Origin: Actinomycetota bacterium
GTDB lineage: Bacteria; Actinomycetota; Thermoleophilia; Gaiellales; Gaiellaceae
DNA: 64,000 nt
Assembly: GCA_003161615.1 (NCBI GenBank)
Contig: PMOB01000032.1
Coordinates: 1 to 64,000, forward strand
Direction of reading: 5' to 3'
Of the stretch, positions 38,549-50,239 are shown one piece after another. Numbering within the stretch: the stretch's first letter is position 1; each line of letters starts with the position of its first letter. A program made the translations under genes and the position numbers. The notes under the pieces are model-generated. The model worked only from the letters and a program-made list of their open reading frames with translations. It was not told the DNA's origin and did not search any database.

Positions 38549-41345
38549 GCGGCCTCGAGCGCCGCCGTTGACGCCGCTTCTCCCGCCGGTCCTGTGCGTC
38601 CGGCTCCGACGGCGTCGCAGTGATGGCGTCGATGAGCTCCGGCGTCGACTCGACCGCCAGCGCAGCCTCCGACGCTGCGAGCGCTGCGTCGCCGCGCTTG
38701 TCGGCACCCGCCGGCGCCGCTGCGGCCGCGGCCGCCTTCTTGCGCGCGTAGTCGGGCTCCCGCTCCTTCGAGATCGTCAGCAGCGGAGCGGCGATGAAGA
38801 TCGAGGAGTACGCGCCGGACGTGACGCCGACGATCAGCGCGATGGCGAAGGCCTTGAGCGTCGCGCCGCCGAGGATCTCGAGACAGACGATCGGCAGCAG
38901 CGTGATGAACGTCGTCGCCAAGGAACGGCGGATCGTCTCCCACAGCGAGATGTTGGCGATGGTCGCGAACGGCTCCTTCCGCATGATCGGCGCGTTCTCG
39001 CGGATGCGGTCGAAGATGATGATCGTGTCGTAGATCGAGTAGCCGAGCACCGTCAGCACGGCGGCTACGGTCGCCACCGAGACCTCCTTCCCGACGAGCG
39101 CGTAGACGCCGACGGTCACGGCTATGTCGTGGAGCATCGCGAGGATGACCGGGATCGCGAACTTCAGGTCGAACCTGATCGTGATGTAGATCGTGATCAG
39201 GATCAGCGAGACGATGATCCCGTAGATCGCGTCGATCGCGATCTGGTGGCCAAACGTGCCGGAGACGGCCTTCACCCCGCCCCCGTGCGCGCCGAGGCCG
39301 GTCTTGAGGCTTTGCTGGAGACGCGCCTGCTTCGCGCGGGTGAGCGACTTCGTCCGGATCTGCCACGCCTTGGAGTCGCCGTGGAACAGCGGGCCGGTGC
39401 CCTGGACGATGGCGTCCGGCTGCCCCTGGGAGGACATGAACTGCGAGATCTTGCTCGTCGAATACGCCTGGTGCGTCTGGAACGTGAACTGCGTGCCGCC
39501 CTTGAAGTCGATCCCGAGGTTGAGGCCGCGGACTCCGAGGGAGACCATCCCCGCGAGAATCACGACGCCCGACAGGGCGAACCACCAGTAGCGGCGCTTC
39601 ATGAAGTCGATCTGCAGCCACTTCGCCGTCTGCTGGCCGTGCGCGCCCATGAACTGCGGGTTGTCGAACCAGCGGAAGCCGGAGAGCAGACCGAGCATCG
39701 CGCGCGTCGCGGCGACCGCGGTGAGCAGCGAGATCACGGTGCCGATCAGCAGCATGAGGGCGAAGCCCTTCACATCTGCGACGGCGATCAGGAAGATGAT
39801 CATCGCCGTGATGACGGTCACGACGTTCGCGTCGAGGATCGTGTGGAAGCCCTTGCCGTAACCGGCGGAGATCGCCGCGCGCACGGACTTGCCGGCCCGC
39901 ACCTCCTCCTTGATTCGTTCGAAGATGACAACGTTCGCGTCGGCCGCGACACCGATCGTGAGGATCAGGCCCGCGAAGCCCGGCAGTGTCAGCGTCACGC
40001 CGAAGAGGAGGATCGCCGCGTAGTAGAGGAGCCCGTAGATCGCGAGGCCGAAGACAGCGACGAGACCGAGGAAGCGGTAGAGCAGGAGCAGGAAGAGCGC
40101 GACGATCACGAGGCCGGCCGCCGCGGCGTAGATCGCCTGGTGGAGCGAGCTCTTGCCGAGCGTCGCCGTGACCTCCGTCTCGGCGAGCTGGTGGAACTTG
40201 TACGGCAGCGAGCCGCTCTGGAGGACGAGGGCAAGGCTTTGCGCCGCGCCGATCGACCCCATGTTGCTGATCGTCGCCCCGCCGCCCGCGATGCCGAACT
40301 GGAGCGTGCCGTCCGTGTAGTCGATGAACGGCGTCGACTGGAGCTTGCCGTCGAGGACGATCGCGTTGTGCTGCGCGTACTGCTGATTCGCGGGGGGGCC
40401 CGACGAGCCGTGGAGCCCGGCCAGCTGCAAGCCGCGCCGGAACTCGGCCCGCGTGATCGCCTGGAACTCCTTGGCGCCGTGGCCGGTGAAGGCGAGTACG
40501 ACCTCGGGCGCGTTGTTGCTCTGCGCGTAATCGGCGGTGATCCCGCCTTCGTTGAGATCCTTCCCGGTCAGCTCCGGCGGCCCGTTCGGCGCCGTCGCCG
40601 AGTACTTGAAGAGGTACCAGTACTCGCCGTCCGGCGAGGCCTTGACCGGCTGCGTGGCCTGCGTGGCGATCCCGCCGAAGACGACCTCCCGGTTCCCCGG
40701 CACCGCGAGGATCTGCGTGTTCGCCGGCTGCTTGCCACCCTTGAAGCCGCTGAGGAGACCCTTCTTCGTGAAAGCGGGACCCGCCAGAATCGCGTTCTTG
40801 ACCGTCGACGTCGTCTTCTTGCCCTTGACCTTGTGCGTCGTGGTCTTCGTGCCGAAGAGGTAGTACGCCGACGGCGGTCCCGCCTTCTTCACCTGCCCCT
40901 TGATCTGCGTGAGCAGGCTGTAGAGGGTCGGGTACGGGGTCGGATTCCCCTGGCTGACGGTCGGCGCCGCGAGATCATGCTCGAAGTCAAAGAACTGGAG
41001 CGTCCCCGTCGAGCCGATGATCGCGGCCGCCTTGGCGGGATCGTGGATGCCGGCGAGCTGGATGACGATCTCGTCGCTGCCCTGCAGCGCGACGTTCGGC
41101 GAGGCGACGCCGAGCTTGTCGACGCGGCTGACCATGATGTTCTGCGCGACCTGCATCTGAGCCGGGGTGATCTGCTGGCCGCGCGGCGGCACCGCCTTGA
41201 GGATGACCTCGAGGCCGCCCTGCAGGTCGAGTCCCAGCGTCGGCGCGCGGTAGATCGGCGAGCCGGGGATGGCGAGCATGACCGCGCCGACGAGCGCGGC
41301 GGCGATCGCGCCCATCAACAGGAGGTAGTTGCGCCGCTCTCTCAA
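38532..41345 (-). CDS. secDF: Fused protein-translocase subunit SecDF
   Basis: 937 residues joining SecD and SecF, as in some Gram-positive lineages. SecD half (about 1-500): N-terminal helix, then the periplasmic D1 motif LGLDLQGGLEVILKAVP, P1 domain, and helices with GFAGLILTIGVAADANVVIF. SecF half (about 530-850): LGIDFKGGTQFTFQT, then AVLTVLGYSIYDTIIIFDRI. Twelve helices expected. It uses the proton gradient to pull secreted proteins. A charged, Ala/Arg-rich tail of about 90 residues ends the protein. Downstream of yajC by 15 nt. Confidence 0.95.
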   Translation of the reverse strand: MRERRNYLLLMGAIAAALVGAVMLAIPGSPIYRAPTLGLDLQGGLEVILKAVPPRGQQITPAQMQVAQNIMVSRVDKLGVASPNVALQGSDEIVIQLAGIHDPAKAAAIIGSTGTLQFFDFEHDLAAPTVSQGNPTPYPTLYSLLTQIKGQVKKAGPPSAYYLFGTKTTTHKVKGKKTTSTVKNAILAGPAFTKKGLLSGFKGGKQPANTQILAVPGNREVVFGGIATQATQPVKASPDGEYWYLFKYSATAPNGPPELTGKDLNEGGITADYAQSNNAPEVVLAFTGHGAKEFQAITRAEFRRGLQLAGLHGSSGPPANQQYAQHNAIVLDGKLQSTPFIDYTDGTLQFGIAGGGATISNMGSIGAAQSLALVLQSGSLPYKFHQLAETEVTATLGKSSLHQAIYAAAAGLVIVALFLLLLYRFLGLVAVFGLAIYGLLYYAAILLFGVTLTLPGFAGLILTIGVAADANVVIFERIKEEVRAGKSVRAAISAGYGKGFHTILDANVVTVITAMIIFLIAVADVKGFALMLLIGTVISLLTAVAATRAMLGLLSGFRWFDNPQFMGAHGQQTAKWLQIDFMKRRYWWFALSGVVILAGMVSLGVRGLNLGIDFKGGTQFTFQTHQAYSTSKISQFMSSQGQPDAIVQGTGPLFHGDSKAWQIRTKSLTRAKQARLQQSLKTGLGAHGGGVKAVSGTFGHQIAIDAIYGIIVSLILITIYITIRFDLKFAIPVILAMLHDIAVTVGVYALVGKEVSVATVAAVLTVLGYSIYDTIIIFDRIRENAPIMRKEPFATIANISLWETIRRSLATTFITLLPIVCLEILGGATLKAFAIALIVGVTSGAYSSIFIAAPLLTISKEREPDYARKKAAAAAAAPAGADKRGDAALAASEAALAVESTPELIDAITATPSEPDAQDRREKRRQRRRSRPHGRSR

Positions 41346-41360
41346 AACCCGCGGGAAAGG

Positions 41361-42919
<1,559 letters not shown>

Positions 42920-42978
42920 TCAAGCCTACGCACGTGCCGAGCCTAGTTTTCCGGCGCGACTTGGGGGAAGGAGACGGC

Positions 42979-43248
42979 ATGGCAAACGCAGATCCTCTCG
43001 CCGACACTCCGTACTTCTTCGCAGCGCGGCGTCCGTTCCGCCAGGAGCGGCTGCTGTCGTACATCCGCCGCGAGCACCGGCGCGGGCGGAATCTCGCCGA
43101 CATCCTCGAGGACGGTTACGTGCGGCGCTGCGGCTCGCGCGAGTTCGTCTGGCAGACGCTGCGCGAGACGCCGCTGATCGAGCTGCTCGAGCAGGACGTG
43201 ATCGAGGCGATTCAGCGCGCGAGCGCGGCGCTCTCGAACCAGGAGTAG
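42979..43248 (+). CDS. Hypothetical 89-residue protein
   Basis: ATG 42979 follows AAGGAGA at ideal spacing. Sequence parts: DTPYFFAARRPFRQERLLSY, IRREHRRGRNLADILEDGYV, and FVWQTLRETPLIELLEQDVI. Helical, highly charged, no Cys pair. No family recognised. Convergent with 43212-43475 (37-nt overlap). Confidence 0.6.
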   Translation: MANADPLADTPYFFAARRPFRQERLLSYIRREHRRGRNLADILEDGYVRRCGSREFVWQTLRETPLIELLEQDVIEAIQRASAALSNQE

Positions 43249-43475
43249 ATCCGGGCCGCAACCTCCTCGTCCCGCGCCGGATCGGGAGGCGCGGCGAGCT
43301 CGTGCGCGCGGATGCGCCCGAGCTCCGCGACGAGCGCCCGGAGTGGCGCGTTACTGCCGAGCAGCGTCGCGATCCGGACCGAATACGGCGCGAACTCGTC
43401 GAGCTGCGCGTGCAGCTCCTGCTCGCCGCCGTCCCGCCAGAAGTCCCGCCACTCGTTCGCGCTGCGCGGCCTCAC
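43212..43475 (-). CDS. Hypothetical 87-residue protein in the queA operon
   Basis: ATG 43475 overlaps the stop of the VOC gene as ATGA. Helical: ANEWRDFWRDGGEQELHAQL, EFAPYSVRIATLLGSNAPLR and VAARIYSWFESAALAR. No motif known. Third gene of queA - VOC - this gene. Confidence 0.6.
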   Translation of the reverse strand: MRPRSANEWRDFWRDGGEQELHAQLDEFAPYSVRIATLLGSNAPLRALVAELGRIRAHELAAPPDPARDEEVAARIYSWFESAALAR

Positions 43476-44035
43476 AGCACCTCCACCACGTTGCCGTCCA
43501 GCCCGGTGATCGCGATCCCGACGTGCTCGGCGGGAGGACGACCGTCGTCGATGAGCGCGATGTGACGGCGGTCACGCGCGACGAAGACGTAGCCGGGCCA
43601 GCGGCCCTCTCCCACCTCCAGGCCAAGCTCAGGCGCGAGCTCCTCCCAGAAGCCCCGGCTCGCGGCAAGGTCCGCGACGCCGAGCCAGAGATGGTCGATG
43701 CGCGGCCCGGTCTCCGTGCGGCCCGGTCGATGCACCGCCTCGACGGAGTTCCCGTCCGGATCGAGGAGGAAGCCGCCGTAGTAGTCCGGCGTGTACTGCG
43801 GACGGAGCCCGGGCGCGCCGTCACTCGTGTAGCCGGCCTCCACGCCTGCGCGCCAGAAGCCGTCTACGTCCTCCTGCGACGCGGCTGCGAACGCGATGTG
43901 GAGGTGACGCGTCGGCTCGCCTTCGTCGATCGCCAACGCATCCCACGGCTCGCCCGGCAGCGGCGCCAGCACCGTCTCGTAGAAGCGCCGGCTCGCGGCG
44001 AGGTTGGACGCCGTGACGGTGACACGGGCGAACAT
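43472..44035 (-). CDS. VOC (glyoxalase/dioxygenase fold) protein, two tandem domains
   Basis: 187 residues from ATG 44035, overlapping the queA stop as TGATG. Two VOC modules: residues 1-105 (ARVTVTASNLAASRRFYETV, then HLHIAFAA and GGFLLDPDGNSVEAVH) and 108-187 (IDHLWLGVADLAASRGFWEE, VGIAITGLDGNVVEVL). His/Glu metal ligands are partly kept in the first (RHLHIAF, NSVEAV). Substrate unknown; the place after queA is probably not functional. Confidence 0.85.
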   Translation of the reverse strand: MFARVTVTASNLAASRRFYETVLAPLPGEPWDALAIDEGEPTRHLHIAFAAASQEDVDGFWRAGVEAGYTSDGAPGLRPQYTPDYYGGFLLDPDGNSVEAVHRPGRTETGPRIDHLWLGVADLAASRGFWEELAPELGLEVGEGRWPGYVFVARDRRHIALIDDGRPPAEHVGIAITGLDGNVVEVL

Positions 44036-44964
44036 CAGAGCAGGAGCATCGCATCGCCGAAGGAGTAGAAGCGGTAGCGCTCCTCGAGCGCGAGCCGGTA
44101 GAGCCGCCGCGTCTCCTCCACTCCGGCGAAGGCCATGACGAGGGCGAGGAGCGTCGAGCGCGGCAGGTGGAAGTTCGTGAGCAGCGCGTCGACGCGCCGG
44201 AACTCGAAGCCCGGCGTGATGAACAGCTCCGTGCGGCCGGAGAGCGGCGCGCCGCGCGCGAGGGTCTCGAGCACCCGCACGGTCGTCGTTCCGACGGCCA
44301 GGACACGGTCGGCGGCCCGGATCCGCTCCCACGCTTCCCGCGCGACCTCGTAGCGCTCCCCGTGGATGCGGTGCTCCTCGAGCCTCTCCTCGTTCACAGG
44401 CCGGAACGTGTCGAGCCCGACGTGGAGCGTGACCCGCGCGGGATCGAGCTGCGCCAGAAGCTCTGGCGTGAAGTGGAGCCCGGCGGTCGGCGCGGCGGCC
44501 GAGCCGGCGTCGCGCGCGTAGACGGTCTGGTAGCGGGATGGATCCGCGAGCGGCTCGGTGATGTACGGCGGCAGCGGCGTCTCGCCGTCCGGCTCCCCGT
44601 CCAGCCGGAGGCGCCAGCGTCCTTCCCCGAGATGCTCGATCAGCTCGATCGGGCCGTAGCGGTTGCCGGGCTTGAGCCGCCGCGTCGGGCGGGCGAGCCC
44701 TTCCCACGTCCCGTCCTCGAGCCGCTCGAGCAGCAGCACCTCGCCGCGCGGCGAGGCGATCGGAATCCGGGCCGGCACGACCTTGGTGTCGTTGACGACG
44801 ACCAGCTCACCGTGGAGCTCATCCGGCAGCTCCGCGAACGTCCGGTGCCGAACAGCGCCGGTCGCGCGGTCGTAGACGAGCAGCCGCGACGCGTCCCGCC
44901 GCTCGGCCGGATGCTGCGCGATCAGCTCCTGCGGCAGCTCGTATTCGAGCTCGTCGACGTCCAT
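44035..44964 (-). CDS. queA: S-adenosylmethionine:tRNA ribosyltransferase-isomerase
   Basis: 309 residues. Transfers and rearranges the ribosyl of SAM onto preQ1-tRNA to make epoxyqueuosine. Family motifs: LIAQHPAERRDASRLLVYDR (about 14-33), VVVNDTKVVPARI, LPPYI, YQTVYARDAGSAAAPTAGLH (about 160) and HVGLDTFRPV, ending NFHLPRSTLL. Shorter than many family members (about 340) but all motifs are present. Heads a three-gene operon. Confidence 0.95.
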   Translation of the reverse strand: MDVDELEYELPQELIAQHPAERRDASRLLVYDRATGAVRHRTFAELPDELHGELVVVNDTKVVPARIPIASPRGEVLLLERLEDGTWEGLARPTRRLKPGNRYGPIELIEHLGEGRWRLRLDGEPDGETPLPPYITEPLADPSRYQTVYARDAGSAAAPTAGLHFTPELLAQLDPARVTLHVGLDTFRPVNEERLEEHRIHGERYEVAREAWERIRAADRVLAVGTTTVRVLETLARGAPLSGRTELFITPGFEFRRVDALLTNFHLPRSTLLALVMAFAGVEETRRLYRLALEERYRFYSFGDAMLLL

Positions 44965-44989
44965 CCGGCTGCAGTTGTATCGTCGCGCC

Positions 44990-45427
44990 GTGGATCAGGA
45001 CGCGATCGCCCGCGCGCAGCAGCGACTCGAGGAGGCCGCATCCGGCCGCACCGATCCCGCCGCGTTCGACGCGGCGCTCGAGCGGGCGCGCAGCGCGGTC
45101 GAGGCTCTGGCCGCGACGACGGCCGAGCTCGAGACGGGACTTCCCGAGGCGCTCCAGGACGGGCTCCGCCAGCACTTCCGGCCGAGCGCCCGTCACCTCG
45201 CCGAAGTGCGCGGCCTCATGAACCAGGTGATCCGCCGGCTGGAGCGGATCGAGGGCGACATGCTCGGCGAGCGCCACGCTCGCGTCGACGACCTCGCCTT
45301 GCTCGTCGATCTCGTCGCGTCTGGTTGGCGTGCGGTCGAAGACCGCTTTACGCAGCTCGAGTCGCGGCTACAGCGCGAAGGCGCCGTCGTCTACCGGCTC
45401 GAAGACCGCGACCGGCACGCAAGCTAG
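44990..45427 (+). CDS. Hypothetical coiled-coil protein
   Basis: 145 residues from GTG 44990 (TTG 44975 also in frame). Heptad-like helices: ARAQQRLEEAASGRTDPAAF, LERARSAVEALAATTAELET, RLERIEGDMLGERHARVDDL. No membrane part and no motif. Divergent from queA by 25 nt and convergent with the sensor kinase gene (2-nt gap). Confidence 0.55.
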   Translation: MDQDAIARAQQRLEEAASGRTDPAAFDAALERARSAVEALAATTAELETGLPEALQDGLRQHFRPSARHLAEVRGLMNQVIRRLERIEGDMLGERHARVDDLALLVDLVASGWRAVEDRFTQLESRLQREGAVVYRLEDRDRHAS

Positions 45428-45429
45428 AG

Positions 45430-46788
45430 CTAGAGCTCCCGCGGCAACAAGAGGACGAAGCGGCTGCCGCGACCCGGCTCGCTCTCGACGTCCACGCTGC
45501 CGCCGAGCGCCGTCGCGAGCTCGCTCGCGATCGTCAGCCCGAGCCCCGTCCCGCCGCCGTGCCCCGACCAGAACGGGCGGAAGATCCGCTCCCGCTCCTC
45601 CGGCGAGATCCCCGGGCCGGTGTCCGCCACGGTCACCTTCACGTCGTGCTCACCCACCGCAAGCTTGAGCTCAACGCGTCCTTGAGCGGGAGTCGCGTGG
45701 ATGGCGTTCGCGAGGAGGTTGGAAACGATCTGCAGCACGCGGTCGCCGTCGGTGACGAGGACGGCACCGCCGTCGAGCGAGAGCTCGTAGTCGATGCCGC
45801 GCGCCTTGGCCTCCGCCGCGAACGCCGCGTAGGCGCGCTCGCAAAGGACGCGCATGTCGACCTCCTCGCGCAGGAGCGCGAAGCGGCGGGCGTCGAGCTT
45901 CGCGAGGTCGAGCACGTCGCCGACGAGCCGCTCGAGCCGCACAGCCTCCTCGGCAACGACCTCGAGCGAGCGCTGCTTGGACTCCTCGTCCTCGACCACG
46001 CCCTCCCGTAGCGCCGCGACGTGTCCGCGGATCGCGGTGAGCGGCGTCCGCAGCTCGTGGGAGACCGACATCAGGAAGTGGCGCGACAGTTCCTCCGACT
46101 CGGCGAGCTTCGCGGCCATCTCCCCGAAACGCGCCGAGAGCCGCTCGATCTCGCTGCCGCCACCGGGCCCGGGGAGCTCGACGTCATAGTGCCCCGCGGC
46201 GACCTCGTCGGCGGCGTCCGACAGCGACTCGAGGGGCCGCGCGACCTGGCGCGAGAAGACGGCGACGAGGAGAACCGCGACGGGAATCCCGATCCCGAAC
46301 GCGATCGCAAGCTCCTCGAGCAGCTGCAGCCAGCGGCTCGTCAGCGCCGAGTCGGGCTTCGCGACGACGATCGCGCCGGTCGGGATCCCGGCGAGATCGA
46401 CGACCTGGACGACGGCGAGGTAGCCCTTCCCGCCGGCGCTCAGGTTGATCGTCTGCGGCCCTGCGCCGAGAGTCGCGAAATGAACGGCGCTGCGCTGCAG
46501 CACCGGAACGCGGCCTGCAAAGAGCGACGCGTCTGCCACGCCGGGCACCCAGAAGATCCGGTCGCCGCCGATCGCGCGGCGGAGGCTCTCGACCGGCACA
46601 TCCCCCGCTCCCGCCTGCCGCGCGTACAGCTGCACGATCCCGGCCGACTCGGCGCGCAGCTCGTGCGCCGCGCGCGTGCGCGTGTAGTCCTGAAAGAAGC
46701 GGACGGCGATCAGCGTCGCGACGACGGCGGCGAGGACGATCCCGAGCAGGAACAGCGCCGGCAGCCGGAAGCGCAGGGATCTGAACAT
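45430..46788 (-). CDS. Sensor histidine kinase
   Basis: 452 residues. Two helices (about 10-30 and 160-180) flank an extracytoplasmic sensor region with no named fold. Then a HAMP linker (about 181-232), DHp helix HFLMSVSHELRTPLTAIRGH (phospho-His near 244), and HATPase: NLLANAIHATPAQG, VADTGPGISPEERERIFRPF and GGGTGLGLTIA. It lies 9 nt after its response regulator gene; the two form a two-component system, with a signal-peptide protein gene leading the operon. Confidence 0.9.
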   Translation of the reverse strand: MFRSLRFRLPALFLLGIVLAAVVATLIAVRFFQDYTRTRAAHELRAESAGIVQLYARQAGAGDVPVESLRRAIGGDRIFWVPGVADASLFAGRVPVLQRSAVHFATLGAGPQTINLSAGGKGYLAVVQVVDLAGIPTGAIVVAKPDSALTSRWLQLLEELAIAFGIGIPVAVLLVAVFSRQVARPLESLSDAADEVAAGHYDVELPGPGGGSEIERLSARFGEMAAKLAESEELSRHFLMSVSHELRTPLTAIRGHVAALREGVVEDEESKQRSLEVVAEEAVRLERLVGDVLDLAKLDARRFALLREEVDMRVLCERAYAAFAAEAKARGIDYELSLDGGAVLVTDGDRVLQIVSNLLANAIHATPAQGRVELKLAVGEHDVKVTVADTGPGISPEERERIFRPFWSGHGGGTGLGLTIASELATALGGSVDVESEPGRGSRFVLLLPREL

Positions 46789-46797
46789 CGAGGCGCC

Positions 46798-47496
46798 TTA
46801 CGAGGCTGCGGGAGAGGCCGCGGCCTTGTAGCCGATCCCCCACACCGTGACGATCGGCGACGCGTCCTCGAGCTTCTTCCGCAGCTGCCGCACGTGGACG
46901 TCGACCGTGCGCGTGTCGCCGGCGAACGTGTAGCCCCAGACGCGCTCGAGCAGCTGGTCGCGTGTGAGGACGAGACCGCGGTGGTCGAGCAGTTCCCAGA
47001 GGAGGTCGAACTCCTTCGGTGCGAGCCGGATCTCGGTCTCGCCGACGTGGCACTCGCGGCTCCCCGCGTCGAGCACGAGCTCGCCGTGGCTCAGCGTGCG
47101 GCCCTCTCCGGTGGGCCGCTCGGTGCCGCGACGGAGGATCGCGCGGACGCGCGCCACGAGCTCAGCGGGGTTGAACGGCTTCGTCAGGTAGTCGTCGGCG
47201 CCTGCGTCGAGCCCGGCGATTTTGTCGAGGTCGTCGTCGCGGGCGGTCAGCATGAGGACGGGCAGGTCGCTGCTCTCGCGGATGCGACGGCAGACCTCCA
47301 TCCCGTCGAGATCGGGAAGCATCAGATCGAGGATCACGAGCGACGGCTGCTCCGAGCGCACGAGGGCGAGCGCTTGCCGCCCGCTCGCAGTCGACTTGAC
47401 GTCGAAGCCGTCCTTGCGCAGGTAGGCGGAGACGAAGGAGGCGATCGCCTCCTCGTCCTCGACCACGAGGATCGTCTCGGGCAGCGAGTCGTTCAT
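46798..47496 (-). CDS. OmpR-family response regulator
   Basis: 232 residues from ATG 47496, overlapping the stop of the upstream gene as ATGA. Receiver: ILVVEDEEAI (acidic pocket), LVILDLMLPDLDG (phospho-Asp57), MLTAR, and LTKPFNP (Lys106). Winged-helix effector: SHGELVLDAGSRECHVGETE, LAPKEFDLLWELLDHRGLVL, WGYTFAGDTRTVDVHVRQLR. Pairs with the kinase just downstream. Confidence 0.95.
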   Translation of the reverse strand: MNDSLPETILVVEDEEAIASFVSAYLRKDGFDVKSTASGRQALALVRSEQPSLVILDLMLPDLDGMEVCRRIRESSDLPVLMLTARDDDLDKIAGLDAGADDYLTKPFNPAELVARVRAILRRGTERPTGEGRTLSHGELVLDAGSRECHVGETEIRLAPKEFDLLWELLDHRGLVLTRDQLLERVWGYTFAGDTRTVDVHVRQLRKKLEDASPIVTVWGIGYKAAASPAAS

Positions 47497-48014
47497 GGGT
47501 GTCCGATCGGCACGGTGAGCTCGCCCGAGGGCAGGGACGTGAACGGGCGTCCGTCGAACGCGAAGCGGCCGTCGCTCCCTGGGTAGGCGTGAGAGCCGTG
47601 CAGGGTGACGCGGCCGCGCCCGCCGGCGTAGACGTCGATGCCGGAGCCGTGGATGACGACCCGCCAGACGCCGCCGACCGCGCGGAAGCGGAAGCCGCTG
47701 CCGCTGTACGCCGTCCCCGGCACGCCGCGCCAAGTAACGCCGCTGCGTGAGAGGTCGACACCGGTCGCCTGCGCCGCCAGGCGTCCCGTGCCCGAAGCGA
47801 GGTGGTAGATCTCGACGCGTCCCTCCTGCGAGACGCGGCCGAGAACGAAGCCGTCGACGACGACCGTGACGACCGGGCTTCCCGTCACGCCGCCGTCCGC
47901 CGCGGCGTTGCGAACGACGAGGTAGCCGGCCGCGCCCGCGTGGGCGCGCGCCGCCGCTGCGGTCGGCAGGGCAAGAACCGCAGCACTCGCGGAGATGAGC
48001 AGGATCCGCCGCAT
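47493..48014 (-). CDS. Exported beta-rich protein upstream of the two-component genes
   Basis: 173 residues from ATG 48014, chosen because it puts a signal peptide at the start (RRILLISASAAVLALPTAAA). Mature part: repeated short strands such as YLVVRNAAADGGVTGSPVVT, VDGFVLGRVSQEGRVEIYHL, GGVWRVVIHGSGIDVYAGGR and GRVTLHGSHAYPGSDGRF. The rhythm resembles a right-handed beta-helix or lipid-binding barrel. Its coupling to the regulator suggests a periplasmic input, but that is inference. Confidence 0.65.
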   Translation of the reverse strand: MRRILLISASAAVLALPTAAAARAHAGAAGYLVVRNAAADGGVTGSPVVTVVVDGFVLGRVSQEGRVEIYHLASGTGRLAAQATGVDLSRSGVTWRGVPGTAYSGSGFRFRAVGGVWRVVIHGSGIDVYAGGRGRVTLHGSHAYPGSDGRFAFDGRPFTSLPSGELTVPIGHP

Positions 48015-48072
48015 CGCGAAACGGAGCGTATCGACCGCAGGAACGTACGACCCTGCCACGAACTTTTTCTTC

Positions 48073-48248
48073 ATGGTCGACCGTGCTCTCGAGGAACGCT
48101 CAAAGCGCCTCGCGGCGCGCGTCGAGGCCCTCGCCGTCGCCCTGCAGGAGAGCGGCGTCTCGGAAGAGGTTGCGGCCCGCGTGCTCGCGCACGCCGCAGC
48201 GCAGGCGACCGAGGAGCCGCAACGCAAGCCAGCGCTACCGCACGCCGC

Positions 48249-48252
<4 letters not shown>
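48073..48252 (+). CDS. 59-residue hypothetical protein
   Basis: ATG 48073. A single helical stretch: RALEERSKRLAARVEALAVA then LQESGVSEEVAARVLAHAAA. Convergent with the hydroxyacyl-CoA dehydrogenase; both stop codons use TTAG. Small and without family, so coding status is uncertain. Confidence 0.45.
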
Positions 48253-49082
<830 letters not shown>

Positions 49083-49173
49083 GCGGCGGAGACTAGACGC
49101 GGGGCGTCGAGTCGCGCCGGTGGAGGTGCGCCCGCTCCGACTGAGCGCAGTCACTCCGGGACGTCACGCAGAC

Positions 49174-49461
49174 CTACGTGGGCATCGCCGGCGGCTGGGA
49201 CGGGTCGCCGCCGCCGCTCACCGAAGTCGCGCCGGCCGGCTCAGCCGCAAGCTTCTCGTTCAGGTCGCGGATCTTCGCGACCGTCTCCTCGAAGCGCGGG
49301 TGCGAGATCTCGCCGGAGTCGACGAGCTCGAACGCCGTCTTCCCCAGGTCACCGTAGGCCTGCGAGAGCTCCCGCTTCTGCTGGACGTCTTCGACGCCCT
49401 CCTTCGCCTTCGCGGCAGCCTGCTCCGCCTTCTGCTTCGCCTTGTCGAAAAAGCTGCTCAT
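49174..49461 (-). CDS. Helical hypothetical protein, AIM24 neighbour
   Basis: 95 residues from ATG 49461. SSFFDKAKQKAEQAAAKAKE, then GVEDVQQKRELSQAYGDLGK and TAFELVDSGEISHPRFEETV: a long charged helix, as in small phage-shock-like or zinc-ribbon-lacking proteins. The C-terminus is Pro/Gly/Ser-rich. 13 nt after the AIM24 gene, so the two are coexpressed. Function unknown. Confidence 0.65.
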   Translation of the reverse strand: MSSFFDKAKQKAEQAAAKAKEGVEDVQQKRELSQAYGDLGKTAFELVDSGEISHPRFEETVAKIRDLNEKLAAEPAGATSVSGGGDPSQPPAMPT

Positions 49462-49474
49462 CGCTCGTTCCTTC

Positions 49475-50203
49475 CTACTCGAGGATCTTGCCGAGGAGCC
49501 CCCCGACGCCCACGCCCGCAGCCTCGCCGCGACCGCCACCGGCGGCCTCGAGCACACGACGGGCCGTGCGCGAGAAGGGCAGAGTCTGCAGCGTGACATG
49601 ACCCGGCCCGGTCATGTGGACGAGGAACAGTCCTTCGCCGCCGAAAAGGCTCTTCGCGACGCCGCCCTGGAGCTTCACATCGTAGGAGACGCTCGGCTCG
49701 ATCATCACCATGCAGCCGGTGTCGATGACCAGGTGCTGGCCCTCCGCGAGGTCGAAGTCCATGAAGTCGCCGCCGCCGTGCAGCCAGACGGTTCCCTTCC
49801 CCTTCAAGCGCTGCAAGGTGAATCCCTCGCCGCCGCCGTGGATCCCCATTCCGAGCCGCTGGGAGAAGGCGCCCTCGATCTCGACCTCGCCGTAATGCCC
49901 GAGGTAGGCGTGGCGCTCGCAGATGATCTCGCCGTCGAGCTCGTGCTGGCGGATCGAGCCCGGGAAGGGCCCGGTAATGCCGACCGCGCCCGCGCCGTTC
50001 GCGACGTAGCGCGTCACGAACATGCTCTCGCCGGCCATCACCTTGCGCTTCAGCCCGCCTGCGAGGCCGCCGGGCATCTCCACTTCCATCGAGATGTCGC
50101 CGGACACGAACATCATCGCGCCCGCCTCCGCGGTCAACTTCTCGCCTGGTTGCAGGGAGACAACGACGGCCGGCGCCTGCCCTTCGCGGATGGTCGCCTC
50201 CAT
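49475..50203 (-). CDS. AIM24 (TIGR00266) family protein
   Basis: 242 residues. Repeated short beta strands: GEKLTAEAGAMMFVSGDISM, GLKRKVMAGESMFVTRYVAN, GHYGEVEIEGAFSQRLGMGI, LAEGQHLVIDTGCMVMIEPS. This is the AIM24 double-barrel fold; the role is unknown, possibly binding to a phospholipid surface. A Gly-rich tail at the end. Confidence 0.85.
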   Translation of the reverse strand: MEATIREGQAPAVVVSLQPGEKLTAEAGAMMFVSGDISMEVEMPGGLAGGLKRKVMAGESMFVTRYVANGAGAVGITGPFPGSIRQHELDGEIICERHAYLGHYGEVEIEGAFSQRLGMGIHGGGEGFTLQRLKGKGTVWLHGGGDFMDFDLAEGQHLVIDTGCMVMIEPSVSYDVKLQGGVAKSLFGGEGLFLVHMTGPGHVTLQTLPFSRTARRVLEAAGGGRGEAAGVGVGGLLGKILE

Positions 50204-50239
50204 GGCCGCGATCCTAGACCTCTCTCGGAGGTCGCGCGC

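Noticed and set aside
44167..46011. 614-codon plus-strand ORF opposite queA and the kinase
   Set aside because: Crosses two real genes and a gap; no motif.
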